64,000 nucleotides of DNA from positions 2,852,001-2,916,000 of the forward strand of contig NZ_CP151650.1 in assembly GCF_038397775.1 (NCBI RefSeq), read 5' to 3'. A model generated the notes under the pieces. The model was not told the origin of the DNA. It was given only the letters and a program-made list of their open reading frames with translations, and made no database searches. Each line of letters begins with the position of its first letter. Position 1 is the first letter of the stretch. A program made the translations under genes and the position numbers. Positions 44,229-52,952 of the stretch are shown piece by piece. This DNA is from Pseudomonas sp. RC10 (GTDB lineage: Bacteria > Pseudomonadota > Gammaproteobacteria > Pseudomonadales > Pseudomonadaceae).

Positions 44229-45251
44229 TCAGTGCCATCCCAGGGGGCGAACGATATTGGATTCGTTATGCAGGGCGTAAGGAAGTTCAAACACTTCCTG
44301 CCGAAGTCGCGTGACCGACGAAGGCAACCCCAGCGCCAACTCCGCTACCCGCTCCGCCGCTGGCACCACGCCGTGAATCTTGCCGACGCCCTGGCCCGCA
44401 TACAGTGACAGTTTCTTTGCCATCCTGGCTTTGTCGATGGCCCGGGCGCCGCCGCCGATCAGGCGAAGCAGGTTCCACTTGTCGCGATTGGGGATCACTC
44501 GATGCGGCGTTCCCCATGTCCAACCGAACGAATAGCCGGTGCGGTATTCGGTGTCGTCGGTGGTCGCCTCCACGATCTTCTGTTTATAGAGCGGGTGCGC
44601 GTTCGATTCGTCCGTCGCCACGAACGCCGTGCCCACAGTCACGCCGGATGCACCCAGGGACATCAGCGCCCGCACATCGTCGCGGTTGACGACGCCACCC
44701 GCTGCCAAAACGGGCCGACCTTGCGCGACCTCGATGATCGAAGGCAGCAGCGACATGATGCTGATGGTGCCGCGATTCAAATGGCCGCCGCTCTCACTGC
44801 CTTGGGCAATGATGATGTCGGCACCGTTGGCGATGGCTTTTCTCGCCAACGCCACGGAACCGGCTTGCACCATCACGATCATCCCTGCGTCCTTGGCGCG
44901 GGGAATCATGTCGGCGGCGTAGGCTTCGGCGTAGAACAGGGACAGCAGCCTGGGTTTTTCCTTGAGCACTACCTGAAATTGCGCCTCGAACACATCGGGA
45001 CCGCCGAACTGAGGGACGAGGTTTACCCCGAACGGCTTGTCGGTGAGCGATCGGGCTTCCTGAAGCCAGCGGCGCAGAGTCAGGGGTGGAAGACGAAGGC
45101 CGCCCAGCACCCCCATTCCACCTGCGTTGGCCACGGCCGCCACCAGTGGCGGACTGGAAATGGCGGCCATACCGCCGAGAAAAATGGGGTACTGCACCCC
45201 ACAGAGTCGCGTCAATGCATTGCCTGAAAATGTGACTTCATTCATGGTCAT
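44229..45251 (-). CDS. Nitronate monooxygenase / 2-nitropropane dioxygenase-family flavoprotein
   Basis: 340 residues, FMN-dependent TIM barrel. PIFLGGMAAISSPPLVAAVANAG is split by the family into the N-terminal strand and first loop; IIAQGSESGGH and PVLAAGGVVNRDDV are the FMN phosphate-binding loops, followed by GASGVTVGTAFVAT. Members oxidise alkyl nitronates (for example propionate 3-nitronate) or act as FabK-like reductases. The start codon overlaps the stop of the cytochrome b561 gene by 4 bases, so the two are co-translated. Confidence 0.85.
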   Translation of the reverse strand: MTMNEVTFSGNALTRLCGVQYPIFLGGMAAISSPPLVAAVANAGGMGVLGGLRLPPLTLRRWLQEARSLTDKPFGVNLVPQFGGPDVFEAQFQVVLKEKPRLLSLFYAEAYAADMIPRAKDAGMIVMVQAGSVALARKAIANGADIIIAQGSESGGHLNRGTISIMSLLPSIIEVAQGRPVLAAGGVVNRDDVRALMSLGASGVTVGTAFVATDESNAHPLYKQKIVEATTDDTEYRTGYSFGWTWGTPHRVIPNRDKWNLLRLIGGGARAIDKARMAKKLSLYAGQGVGKIHGVVPAAERVAELALGLPSSVTRLRQEVFELPYALHNESNIVRPLGWH

Positions 45252-45802
45252 AACTCCACATGTTTTCCGAGCATCCGTTTCAGCGTGGTGTTTTTCAGCA
45301 GGAAGTGATTTTTGATGGCGCCAAATAGATGCAGCGCCAGCCCTGCCACGAACAGCGTGGCGCCGATGTTGAACAGCACGTCCACCAGGCTTTTCAGCCC
45401 TGGACTGGTGGGCAGCAGCGCCGGAATCGACAGGCCGCCAGGCAGGACGGTCGGTTCACCCCCTGCGGCCCTCGACGCCCAGATGGCGATGGGCAGCAGC
45501 ACCATTGCCAGCGCCAGGCCAGCTGCCACGGAGCGGCTGACGATGACCTCAATAGGGTTGGGTGTCCCGACCGGCAACGGGTGATAAGACGTGACCCGCG
45601 CCCAGAATCGGTAGATCGACACCAGAAACAGGATCAGCCCCACCAGGTTTTGCAGGTGAGAAAACGAGGCGCGTGCGGCCTCATCCGAGGTGAACGCGAT
45701 CTGGATCTGCAGGCCCAGCAGTGCCAGCAGCGTGAACGCGACCAGCCAGTGGAGCGCGATAGTGATGGGCGAAAAGCGTAAACCGGTATCTCGCAGTTGC
45801 AT
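45248..45802 (-). CDS. Cytochrome b561-family membrane protein
   Basis: 184 residues with four helices. His residues for two b-type haems are visible in ITIALHWLVAFTLLALLG, SFSHLQNLVGLILF, GLALHLFGAIKNHFL and the region between. These proteins move electrons between membrane quinols and periplasmic partners. It is translationally coupled to the nitronate monooxygenase gene and lies 68 bases after the ActP-type gene, so all may form one transcript. Confidence 0.87.
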   Translation of the reverse strand: MQLRDTGLRFSPITIALHWLVAFTLLALLGLQIQIAFTSDEAARASFSHLQNLVGLILFLVSIYRFWARVTSYHPLPVGTPNPIEVIVSRSVAAGLALAMVLLPIAIWASRAAGGEPTVLPGGLSIPALLPTSPGLKSLVDVLFNIGATLFVAGLALHLFGAIKNHFLLKNTTLKRMLGKHVEL

Positions 45803-45870
45803 GACAGCCTCCTGATGGCCCGAGCAGCCAAGGACAGAGATGCGCTATTGAATGGGGTGAAGCCGACGCG

Positions 45871-47544
45871 TCAGTGGTTGACGGCCTGAGCGGCGCCGAT
45901 ACCCGTTCGGGCACGGACCAGTTGGTCGTCGAACGCGCCTCGCTCTCGTTGCGCCGCGACACTGCGGTCCGTAACGGAACCGAGCCAGGTGAAGAAGAAC
46001 GCCACGTTCATCGAGATGATGGCCGGGTAGTCGAACGGAAAGATGGCATCGGGATGACCGAGCACCTTGACCCACACGGCAGGGGACAGGATCACCAGCG
46101 TGACCGAACTGATCAGACCGGCAACGCCGCCGATGAGCGCACCACGGGTCGTGAGGCCTTTCCAGTACATCGAGAGCGCAAGGATCGGGAAGTTGACCGA
46201 AGCTGCGACGCCAAAGGTGAGGGCGACCAGGAACGCGATGTTCTGGTCCTTGAACAAAATCCCGAGGACCACGGCGACGATGCCGATCCCCACCGACGCG
46301 ATCCTCGATACGCGGCGCTCATCACTGGCCCCGGCGCGGCCTTTTTTGTAGACCATCAAATAGAGGTCGTGGGAAATCGCCGAGGTCCCCGCCATGGTCA
46401 ACCCTGAAACGACGGCCAGAATGGTTGCGAACGCCACGGCGGAGATGAACCCCAGCAGCCAATCGCCACCCACTGCCTGCGCCAGGTGCATGACAGGCAT
46501 GTTGCTGCCGCCGATCAGCTTGCCGCCGACGATGCCACCTTCATAAAAAGCCGGGTCTTTTCCGACAATGACGATGGCCGCCAGGCCCAGGATGCCTACG
46601 ATGAGGTAGAAGAAGCCGATGAAACCGGTGGCCACGAATACCGATTTTCGAGCTTCCCGAGCATCGGGAACGGTGAAGAAACGCATGAGGATGTGAGGCA
46701 GGCCCGCCGTACCGAACACCAGCCCGACCGACAGCGAAATCAGCGCCAACGGATCAGCCACCAGCTTGCTCGGCAGCAGAATATGCTCGCCGTCCTTGTG
46801 CGCGGCCACGGCACTTTGAAAGAGCGACTCGAACGAAAAACCGAATCTGCTCATCGCCAGGATCGCCAGCAGCGTGCCGCCGATGAGCAGCAAGCCGGCC
46901 TTGATGATTTGCACCCACGTGGTGGCAACCATGCCTCCGAACGTCACGTACACCGCCATCAACAGCCCGACCGCGATGACTGCGTAGTGATAGGGCAGGC
47001 CGAACAGCAGTTGTATCAGTTGCCCCGCGCCCACCATTTGCACCACGAGGTAGAAGCACACCACGGTCAACGATCCGAATGCCGTCAATGTCCGGATGCG
47101 GTCCCGGTCCAGTCGAAACGACGCGATGTCGGAAATGGTGATGCGTCCGAGGTTGCGGATGCGTTCGGCGAACAGGAACAGCAGCAACGGCCATGCGACG
47201 AAGAAGCTGATCGAATACAGCACTCCGTCAAAACCGTTGAAGAAGAACATGCTGGTCACGCCCAACAGTGCGGCCGCCGACATGTAATCCCCAGCGAGCG
47301 CCAGGCCGTTTTGAAAGCCGGTGATCCCGCCGCCGGCGTTGTAGAAGTCATCCATCGACCGGGTTTTCGAGGCTGCCCAATAGGTGATCCCCAGGGTGAC
47401 CGCGACGAACACCAGAAACATCGAAATGGCCGTCACGTTGATCGGCTGTTTCACGACGTTTTGCAGTGCCTCAGCCGATGAAGCGGCGGTGGAGAACAGG
47501 CCTGACACGGCCAACGAAATGAAGCCGCGAGTGAGCGCTTTCAT
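45871..47544 (-). CDS. actP: Sodium:solute symporter, ActP-like (cation/acetate)
   Basis: 557 residues with a signal-like N-terminus and about thirteen helices. ITYWAASKTRSMDDFYNAGG and NGLALAGDYMSAAALLG are the SSS-family signature of ActP; GLPHILMRFFTVPDAREARKS is its cytoplasmic loop. ActP imports acetate and other short monocarboxylates with Na+. It overlaps the preceding DUF485 gene by 4 bases, the usual yjcH-actP arrangement. A second, longer paralogue lies at 49416-51344. Confidence 0.88.
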   Translation of the reverse strand: MKALTRGFISLAVSGLFSTAASSAEALQNVVKQPINVTAISMFLVFVAVTLGITYWAASKTRSMDDFYNAGGGITGFQNGLALAGDYMSAAALLGVTSMFFFNGFDGVLYSISFFVAWPLLLFLFAERIRNLGRITISDIASFRLDRDRIRTLTAFGSLTVVCFYLVVQMVGAGQLIQLLFGLPYHYAVIAVGLLMAVYVTFGGMVATTWVQIIKAGLLLIGGTLLAILAMSRFGFSFESLFQSAVAAHKDGEHILLPSKLVADPLALISLSVGLVFGTAGLPHILMRFFTVPDAREARKSVFVATGFIGFFYLIVGILGLAAIVIVGKDPAFYEGGIVGGKLIGGSNMPVMHLAQAVGGDWLLGFISAVAFATILAVVSGLTMAGTSAISHDLYLMVYKKGRAGASDERRVSRIASVGIGIVAVVLGILFKDQNIAFLVALTFGVAASVNFPILALSMYWKGLTTRGALIGGVAGLISSVTLVILSPAVWVKVLGHPDAIFPFDYPAIISMNVAFFFTWLGSVTDRSVAAQRERGAFDDQLVRARTGIGAAQAVNH

Positions 47545-47885
47545 GCCAGTGCTCCTTCGCGAAGTTCAGCATTGACTTGGGCGGACTCGCGAAGCTCGGC
47601 GTTGAGTCGGGTGAACTCGCCGTTCGAGCGAAGAATGTAAAGCCCTGTGAACAGCCAAGCCAGAATGATGAAGGCGGCTCCCAGCGGCCAGCCGATGCTG
47701 ATCATGCTGGTGGGGGAGAGTTTCAGGGAAAGCAGGTGAGGGGAAAACGCTGCGACGAGTATGAAACTGAAGTAGGGGACCAGTGTGGCCGCTGTCAGTA
47801 TCGCAACGAAATTTCGCTGCTTGGACACCAGTTCCTGATAACGGGGATGATTACGGATACGGATTGATTCATGGTCGTTATTCAC
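47541..47885 (-). CDS. DUF485 (YjcH-like) membrane protein
   Basis: 114 residues with two helices (LTAATLVPYFSFILVAAF and PLGAAFIILAWLFTGLYIL). HPRYQELVSKQRNF is the DUF485 start motif. The GTG at 47885 has CGGAGTC upstream and gives the family-like beginning; the 14-codon extension to 47927 is less likely. DUF485 proteins accompany ActP-type symporters and are thought to assist them. The stop overlaps actP by 4 bases. Confidence 0.86.
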   Translation of the reverse strand: MNNDHESIRIRNHPRYQELVSKQRNFVAILTAATLVPYFSFILVAAFSPHLLSLKLSPTSMISIGWPLGAAFIILAWLFTGLYILRSNGEFTRLNAELRESAQVNAELREGALA

Positions 47886-48369
47886 GATGACTCCGTGGTG
47901 CAGTGGAAAATTATTGTTGTTCCACAACCTCAGATCCGATGAGAATCTGCCACTGGTTGCGGTTTGAGTGCCAGGTCAACGTAAGCCCGTGTATGCATCA
48001 TGTAAATTAATTAATCGAGATGCTATCGATCTGTTTTCGTGAATCGAGACGTGCGGGGGGGGTATGAAGCGGTGGGGTAGCGATCAAGTGTCCGCCCCCG
48101 CCGTGGCGCTGATCGAAAGCGCAGAGCTGCCGTCACAGGGCGAACCTCTTGAGCACCTCATTCACGCCCGTGGCCAGTTGCGTCAGTTGAACGCTGGCGA
48201 CAGCCCGGAGAATGGGTTAACGCGGGTGCAACAGGGCGTCGCCGGGAAGCGTGAGCGGTCGGGCATCACGTCGCGGGACGCCCGGGGCAGCCTATCCGCT
48301 ACGCACTCAGAACCATTCTGAAATGCCGCTCAATGGCTGAGCGAAAATGTACAGAGGTCCCGCGGATGA
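47886..48369. other. 484-base gap between the two symporter blocks
   Basis: No convincing gene. A sigma-54-like element lies at 47958-47973. On the minus strand 48133-48216 is open for 27 codons and ends VNEVLKRFAL-stop, which resembles a chemoreceptor tail but has nothing upstream. A plus-strand ORF at 48064-48321 has no ribosome site or recognisable content. Confidence 0.35.
47958..47973 (-). promoter_or_regulatory. Candidate sigma-54 promoter for DUF485-actP
   Basis: Minus-strand TGGCACTCAAACCGCA has the GG-N10-GC spacing of -24/-12 elements and a perfect TGGCAC; the -12 part is CCGCA, not TTGCA. It lies about 75 bases upstream of the GTG start. Pattern match only. Confidence 0.35.
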
Positions 48370-49392
48370 TCAATCCAGCGCTGGCAACGCCTCCAGGTTC
48401 GGTCGACTTGCCGGATCGGTGTCCTTGAACGTCGCGGGGCTGATGCGGCGGCGGTCGATGGTCAGGTCGAACACGTCGAAGCGGTTGTAGTAGCCGGTGA
48501 TGTCGTGAAACTGCTTCGGCTCGATGCAATCGTTGAGGTTGAACGTGGCATACGCCAAGCCTTCCTCGTTCTGTAGAGTATCGCCAATGGTCGCGCCGGT
48601 GGGGTCGAGGAACTGCGTCGCGGCGCGAGGGCTGTTGTCGAGCACATCGATGGCCACCGGGTCGCCACTCTTTTTCAGCAGGTCGAGCATCGAATCATCG
48701 ACGAAACCGGCGTTGAGGATGCCAAACACTTTCGCTTCGAACGAGTGAGCGCCCGCACGAATGCGGTTTGCCGCCAGGTTATCGAAGTTCTGGCCTCCGG
48801 GTTTGCGCGTCGGCCAGATGGCCGGCCACGCGGAAATGTGGATGTGTTCGCCTTGCGCCGCCAGCGAATAGCGGGCGAGGGGGTTGGTGTTTTCGCCGCA
48901 GATGAGCGCGCCGATGTTGCCGATACGCGTATTCGAGACCTGCAGGCCGTGGCCGTCGCCAGGTGCCCAAACCATCTTTTCGTAGAAGGTCGGGACGAGC
49001 TTGCGGTGGTGATTGAGGACCGTGCCTTCCTCGTCGATCAGGACGTTCGAGTTCCAGATGCAACCCACGCTTGCCCGTGTCGATTCGCTGAAACCCAACG
49101 ACACGATGATCTTGTGGCGACGGGCTGCGGAACGGATCGCGGTGATTTCCGGGCCGTCGATCATCACGCTGTTTTCCACCATCAGACGAAACCAGTCGTG
49201 GTTGTAGATGGGGGCCCAGAGTGCCGCCCAGACCGGGAAACCGGGGATGAACGATTCCGGAAACACGACGAGCTCCGCGCCGTTGGCGGCGGCCTCTGCG
49301 ATGAACGAACAGGCTTTGTCGACGCAGGCGGCCTTGTTCATGTAAACGGACGCGGCGTGCGCGGCGGCGACTTTGACAGTGGGGAGTGCCAT
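48370..49392 (-). CDS. Nitrilase
   Basis: 340 residues of the nitrilase superfamily, branch 1. The catalytic triad is Glu46 (VFPESFIPG), Lys131 (NHHRKLVPT) and Cys165 (ALICGENTNPLARY). The AWPAIWPT and long C-terminal extension fit nitrilases sensu stricto, which hydrolyse nitriles to carboxylic acids and ammonia; the substrate range (aliphatic or aryl) is open. The ATG at 49392 is preceded by AAGGTAAAGGTT; the TTG at 49410 is less likely. It starts 23 bases after the ActP-type gene, so the transported acid and the nitrilase are probably linked. Confidence 0.9.
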   Translation of the reverse strand: MALPTVKVAAAHAASVYMNKAACVDKACSFIAEAAANGAELVVFPESFIPGFPVWAALWAPIYNHDWFRLMVENSVMIDGPEITAIRSAARRHKIIVSLGFSESTRASVGCIWNSNVLIDEEGTVLNHHRKLVPTFYEKMVWAPGDGHGLQVSNTRIGNIGALICGENTNPLARYSLAAQGEHIHISAWPAIWPTRKPGGQNFDNLAANRIRAGAHSFEAKVFGILNAGFVDDSMLDLLKKSGDPVAIDVLDNSPRAATQFLDPTGATIGDTLQNEEGLAYATFNLNDCIEPKQFHDITGYYNRFDVFDLTIDRRRISPATFKDTDPASRPNLEALPALD

Positions 49393-49415
49393 AACCTTTA
49401 CCTTATTCAAACGAT

Positions 49416-51344
49416 TTAGTGATGTGCCGCTTCGGCGACGCCCAGCCCGGTCTCGCGCCGGACGGAAAATTCAACCCAGCGCGACTGAGAGAGCTGGCTC
49501 GGGAACAGCAGCGAAAACAGCACCACCAGCAAGAAGCCCAACGGGATGGAAATCAGGCCGGGGTTGCGAAGCTGGATCAACGGCTCGCTCAGGCCGACAA
49601 GGCTGGTGGCCAAGGCTGGAATCCCGTTCGCGATGGCCGTTTGCGCGGCGGCATCGCTGACCCATTTGGCGCGCTCTTCCGGTGTCGCTTGCAGGCTGCC
49701 GTTGTCGATCTTCTCGACCTTGGTGCTGGCGGCCGTCGCCGCGCTGATCGCCGCCTGTTTTTGCATCAGCGGGTAGGTCATGTTCGGCGACACCAGTACC
49801 AGTCCGATGGACAGGATCGTCCCGCCCAGCAACCCGGCCACCACGCCAGCGGTGCTGCAGCGTTTCCAGTACAACGTCAGCAGGAGGGCAGGCAGGTTCG
49901 CCGACGCTGCTACCGCATAACCAAGGCCGACGAGCTGCGCGACGTTCTGACCCTTGGCGGAGATGCCCGCCAGAATGGCCACGGCGGCGATGGCCAGGGT
50001 CGCGATGCGTGCGGCGTTGGTCTGCTCCCGTTCGGTGGCCTTGCCTTGGCGAACCGCCCCGACGTACACGTCATGGGCCAGGGTGGACGCGGCGGCGAGG
50101 GTGAGGCCTGCAACCACCGCGACGATGGTGGCGAAGGACACCGCCGCGACGAAGGCCAGCATCAGGTTGCCGGCGAGGCTGTCAGGGCCGCCCCCGAGGA
50201 ATTGCGCGAGCATCGGCGCTGCGAGGTTGCCGCCTTTGTCCATGGAAACTACCGCGAACGGCCCGAGGTGCAGCGCGGCGGAGAAGCCGATCACCACGAT
50301 GAACAGGTGGCAGAGGCCGATGAGCAGCATCGCGGTCAGCGCCGAGGTTCGGGCCTGCTGGGCGTCGCGCACCGTGAAGAAGCGCATCAGAATGTGTGGC
50401 ATGGCGGCCGTGCCCAGCACCAGCGCCAGGCTCAGCGAGATCTGCTCAACCGGGTTTTTCAGGTACAGGCCAGGCTCCATGAAGCGTTGGCCGGCCTGTT
50501 CAAACGACAGATTCGACACCCCGTTCAGCAGCGTTCCGAGCACATGTTTCTGTACGGCGGCGTTGCCAACAAGGTCGCTGAAAAACGCGCTGATATTGAA
50601 GCCATAGGGTGCCCAACTCAGCACCACCAGCAAGAAGCAGAACGAGATCAGCAGGGTGGCTTTGAGAATCTGTACCGAGGTAGTCGCCCGCATGCCGCCG
50701 AACAGCACATAAATCAACATCAGACCGCCCACCGACACCACCGATATCTCGAACGGAATGCCAATCAACGCGGCGATGATGACGGCGCCGCCGACGATTT
50801 GCGGGACCATGTAAAACAGCGCCACCAGCACGCTTGATATGGCCACGGCAGACTTGGACGCACGGAAGCTGTTGCGGAAGGCGAGCACGTCACCGAGGGT
50901 GAACTTGCCCAGATTGCGGCAAGGTTCTGCCACTAATAAAAGGACCGGAATGAAAGAGATGAAGAAGCCGATGACGTAGGTGATGCCGTCCAGGCCGTAA
51001 ATGGCAATCAGGCCGGACACGCCAAGAAATGCGGCAGCGGACAAGTAATCACCCGCAATTGCCAGCCCGTTCATTTTCCCGGAGAGCGCACCGCCGGCGG
51101 TGTAGAAATCCTTGACGGAATTGTTCTTTCGCGCAGCCCAGTAAGTAATCGCCAGGGTAATAAAGAACAACAGTGCGAACACGCTAAAGGTCATGGCCCG
51201 GTTGCCGTCCGACACTAAGGTCGCGGCCTGGCTGTGAGTGGCAACCACGGAAAGTAGGGCAGCCGCCAGGAGTTTCGCCTTGCCTGAAACATGAGCGGAT
51301 GCGCGAGGGGAGCAGAGGAGGCGTGCGGAATTAATGTTTGACAT
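49416..51344 (-). CDS. Sodium:solute symporter, ActP-like, long form
   Basis: 642 residues. ITYWAARKNNSVKDFYTAGG and NGLAIAGDYLSAAAFLG give the SSS/ActP signature; AAMPHILMRFFTVRDAQQAR is the conserved loop. Near residues 525-575 it has an extra hydrophilic insert (AATAASTKVEKIDNGSLQ) before the last helices, absent from the shorter paralogue at 45871. It probably imports a monocarboxylate with Na+. The ATG at 51344 has AGGATGAAC upstream. It overlaps its DUF485 partner by 14 bases and precedes the nitrilase by 23. Confidence 0.86.
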   Translation of the reverse strand: MSNINSARLLCSPRASAHVSGKAKLLAAALLSVVATHSQAATLVSDGNRAMTFSVFALLFFITLAITYWAARKNNSVKDFYTAGGALSGKMNGLAIAGDYLSAAAFLGVSGLIAIYGLDGITYVIGFFISFIPVLLLVAEPCRNLGKFTLGDVLAFRNSFRASKSAVAISSVLVALFYMVPQIVGGAVIIAALIGIPFEISVVSVGGLMLIYVLFGGMRATTSVQILKATLLISFCFLLVVLSWAPYGFNISAFFSDLVGNAAVQKHVLGTLLNGVSNLSFEQAGQRFMEPGLYLKNPVEQISLSLALVLGTAAMPHILMRFFTVRDAQQARTSALTAMLLIGLCHLFIVVIGFSAALHLGPFAVVSMDKGGNLAAPMLAQFLGGGPDSLAGNLMLAFVAAVSFATIVAVVAGLTLAAASTLAHDVYVGAVRQGKATEREQTNAARIATLAIAAVAILAGISAKGQNVAQLVGLGYAVAASANLPALLLTLYWKRCSTAGVVAGLLGGTILSIGLVLVSPNMTYPLMQKQAAISAATAASTKVEKIDNGSLQATPEERAKWVSDAAAQTAIANGIPALATSLVGLSEPLIQLRNPGLISIPLGFLLVVLFSLLFPSQLSQSRWVEFSVRRETGLGVAEAAHH

Positions 51345-51663
51345 GTTCATCCTGGAATCTCACGGAAACTTCAGTCACGAGGGAGGCGGCCATGCGATCA
51401 ATGCCTTTCAGGCGATAGGCGTAGAGCACGGCAATGGCGGCGCCGAAAAAGTACTGGCCCACGAGATAAATCAATCCGACGTTAATTGCGCCGATGACCT
51501 TGTAAGCCAGAAACTCGGGGAAGTAGGCGGACAGGACCGGGATCGCGAAGTACACGGCCATGCTGACAAACATCAAAAGAGACACCAGCCTTCTTCGGCG
51601 TCTAATCAATACGGCGAAATCGGGGTGCGCATAAATGGCGTTCCAGATGTTTTCAGGTTTCAT
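51331..51663 (-). CDS. DUF485 membrane protein, partner of the long ActP-like symporter
   Basis: 110 residues with two helices (LLMFVSMAVYFAIPVLSAYF and GAINVGLIYLVGQYFFGAAI). HPDFAVLIRRRRRLVS is the family start motif. The ATG at 51663 follows GAGG with a seven-base spacer. First gene of the DUF485-symporter-nitrilase operon. 298 bases without a recognisable element separate it from the upstream LysR gene. Confidence 0.85.
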   Translation of the reverse strand: MKPENIWNAIYAHPDFAVLIRRRRRLVSLLMFVSMAVYFAIPVLSAYFPEFLAYKVIGAINVGLIYLVGQYFFGAAIAVLYAYRLKGIDRMAASLVTEVSVRFQDEHVKH

Positions 51664-51961
51664 GAACAGGCCTCGCAAGTGTGCAGTACGTTGGCGAGTC
51701 TAAATCAATGAAATGCTTCGCCAATCAGCAATGCCACAAGGCCTGTTGCATTCCTGCATCCCTATCTCAGTGCCCTGAAACCGGATGTGCGACACTTTGG
51801 TGCGATTTGAAAATGCGAGGTGCTGACGGCGGCTAAATGGGCTGTCAGTGCACTGCTTAAAGGCGGGTTGAGAATAAGGTCGGGACGATCGGGCGCACGT
51901 GGGCGGGGCAGCGTGTTTGCATGCGCTGGGTTTTAAACACTAAGAAAGGGGTAGGCCTGTA

Positions 51962-52861
51962 CTAAGCGTTTTGGAAATGCTCGTCGTTTTTAAACAGCCG
52001 GGTCAAATAAGCGGTCATGGTTTTGATGCGGGCAATGTAACGCAGGTCCTGATGAACGCTCAGCCAGAGTTCTCGGGTAATGGCTGGGGTCGTCAGTTCG
52101 ATTTTCCGAAGGCCGAAGCGCTCGGCTTCAGAAAACGACGGCAACATGACCAGGCCCACGCCCGCCGCCGCGGCGAACATCTGCGACAGCATGCTATTGG
52201 AGTAAAACACGATGTTCGGCTTTTGGATCAGGTCATCCAGCCAGCGCACGGCGCTGATCTCGATCAGCTCTTCGACGTAACCGACGAAATCGTGTTCGGC
52301 CAGATTCTGCGCATCTGGCAAGCCTTTCTGGGCGATGTAATCGTCTGAGGCGTAGAGGTTCAGTTCAAAGCTGGCCAGCCGTTCGGAATGGAAGCCATGA
52401 CCCTTGGGTTCGAAGAAGCCGAGGAAGACGTCAGCCTCGCGCCGGGTGACCTGCAATTGATGGGTCGACGTCACCAGCTCCAGGGTCACGTTCGGGTGCA
52501 GCGCTTGAAGCCTGGGAATCTGCCGGGTGAGGTACAGCGAAGCGAGCCCTTCCATTGTGCCGACTCTGACGCGGCCCGCGATTTCGTTGGTGCCTGTGTA
52601 CAGCTCGTCCAGCAGCCCGGAAAAACCGGCGCCCATCAGTTCGACCTGCGCCAGCAGCCGGGCGCCCTGATCATTCAGTTGCAGCCCGGTGTTGCCGCGT
52701 TCGAACAGGCTGAACCCCAGGCTGTATTCCAAGTGATTGAGTCGACGGCTCACCGTCGATTGATCGACCTTGAGCTGCTTGCTGGCCTTGGACAGGTTTT
52801 CGCAGCGGGCCACGTGCATGAAAATCCGGAGGTCGTCCCAGCTTAGATTTTCAGCTCTCAT
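51962..52861 (-). CDS. LysR-family transcriptional regulator
   Basis: 299 residues. Helix-turn-helix WDDLRIFMHVARCENLSKAS with KVDQSTVSRRLNHLE; the effector domain begins at GRVRVGTMEGLASLYLTRQI. Members with the DLRIF/VDQSTVSRR signature often control neighbouring catabolic genes. It is codirectional with, and upstream of, the symporter-nitrilase operon and is the natural candidate regulator of it. The effector is unknown. Confidence 0.87.
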   Translation of the reverse strand: MRAENLSWDDLRIFMHVARCENLSKASKQLKVDQSTVSRRLNHLEYSLGFSLFERGNTGLQLNDQGARLLAQVELMGAGFSGLLDELYTGTNEIAGRVRVGTMEGLASLYLTRQIPRLQALHPNVTLELVTSTHQLQVTRREADVFLGFFEPKGHGFHSERLASFELNLYASDDYIAQKGLPDAQNLAEHDFVGYVEELIEISAVRWLDDLIQKPNIVFYSNSMLSQMFAAAAGVGLVMLPSFSEAERFGLRKIELTTPAITRELWLSVHQDLRYIARIKTMTAYLTRLFKNDEHFQNA

Positions 52862-52952
52862 CGATACGTCCTGGCGGGAGAAAGGCGAGGCTCATTATCG
52901 AGTGGCCCTTGCTCAAGCTCAAGGGCGTATATCACCGGGGCGTCTGGCCTGA

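Noticed and set aside
48064-48321. 85-codon plus-strand ORF
   Set aside because: No ribosome site, no recognisable sequence, codon pattern like a shadow frame.
49419-50837. 472-codon plus-strand open frame
   Set aside because: Antisense to the long ActP-like symporter; Arg/Gln/His-rich with no domain.
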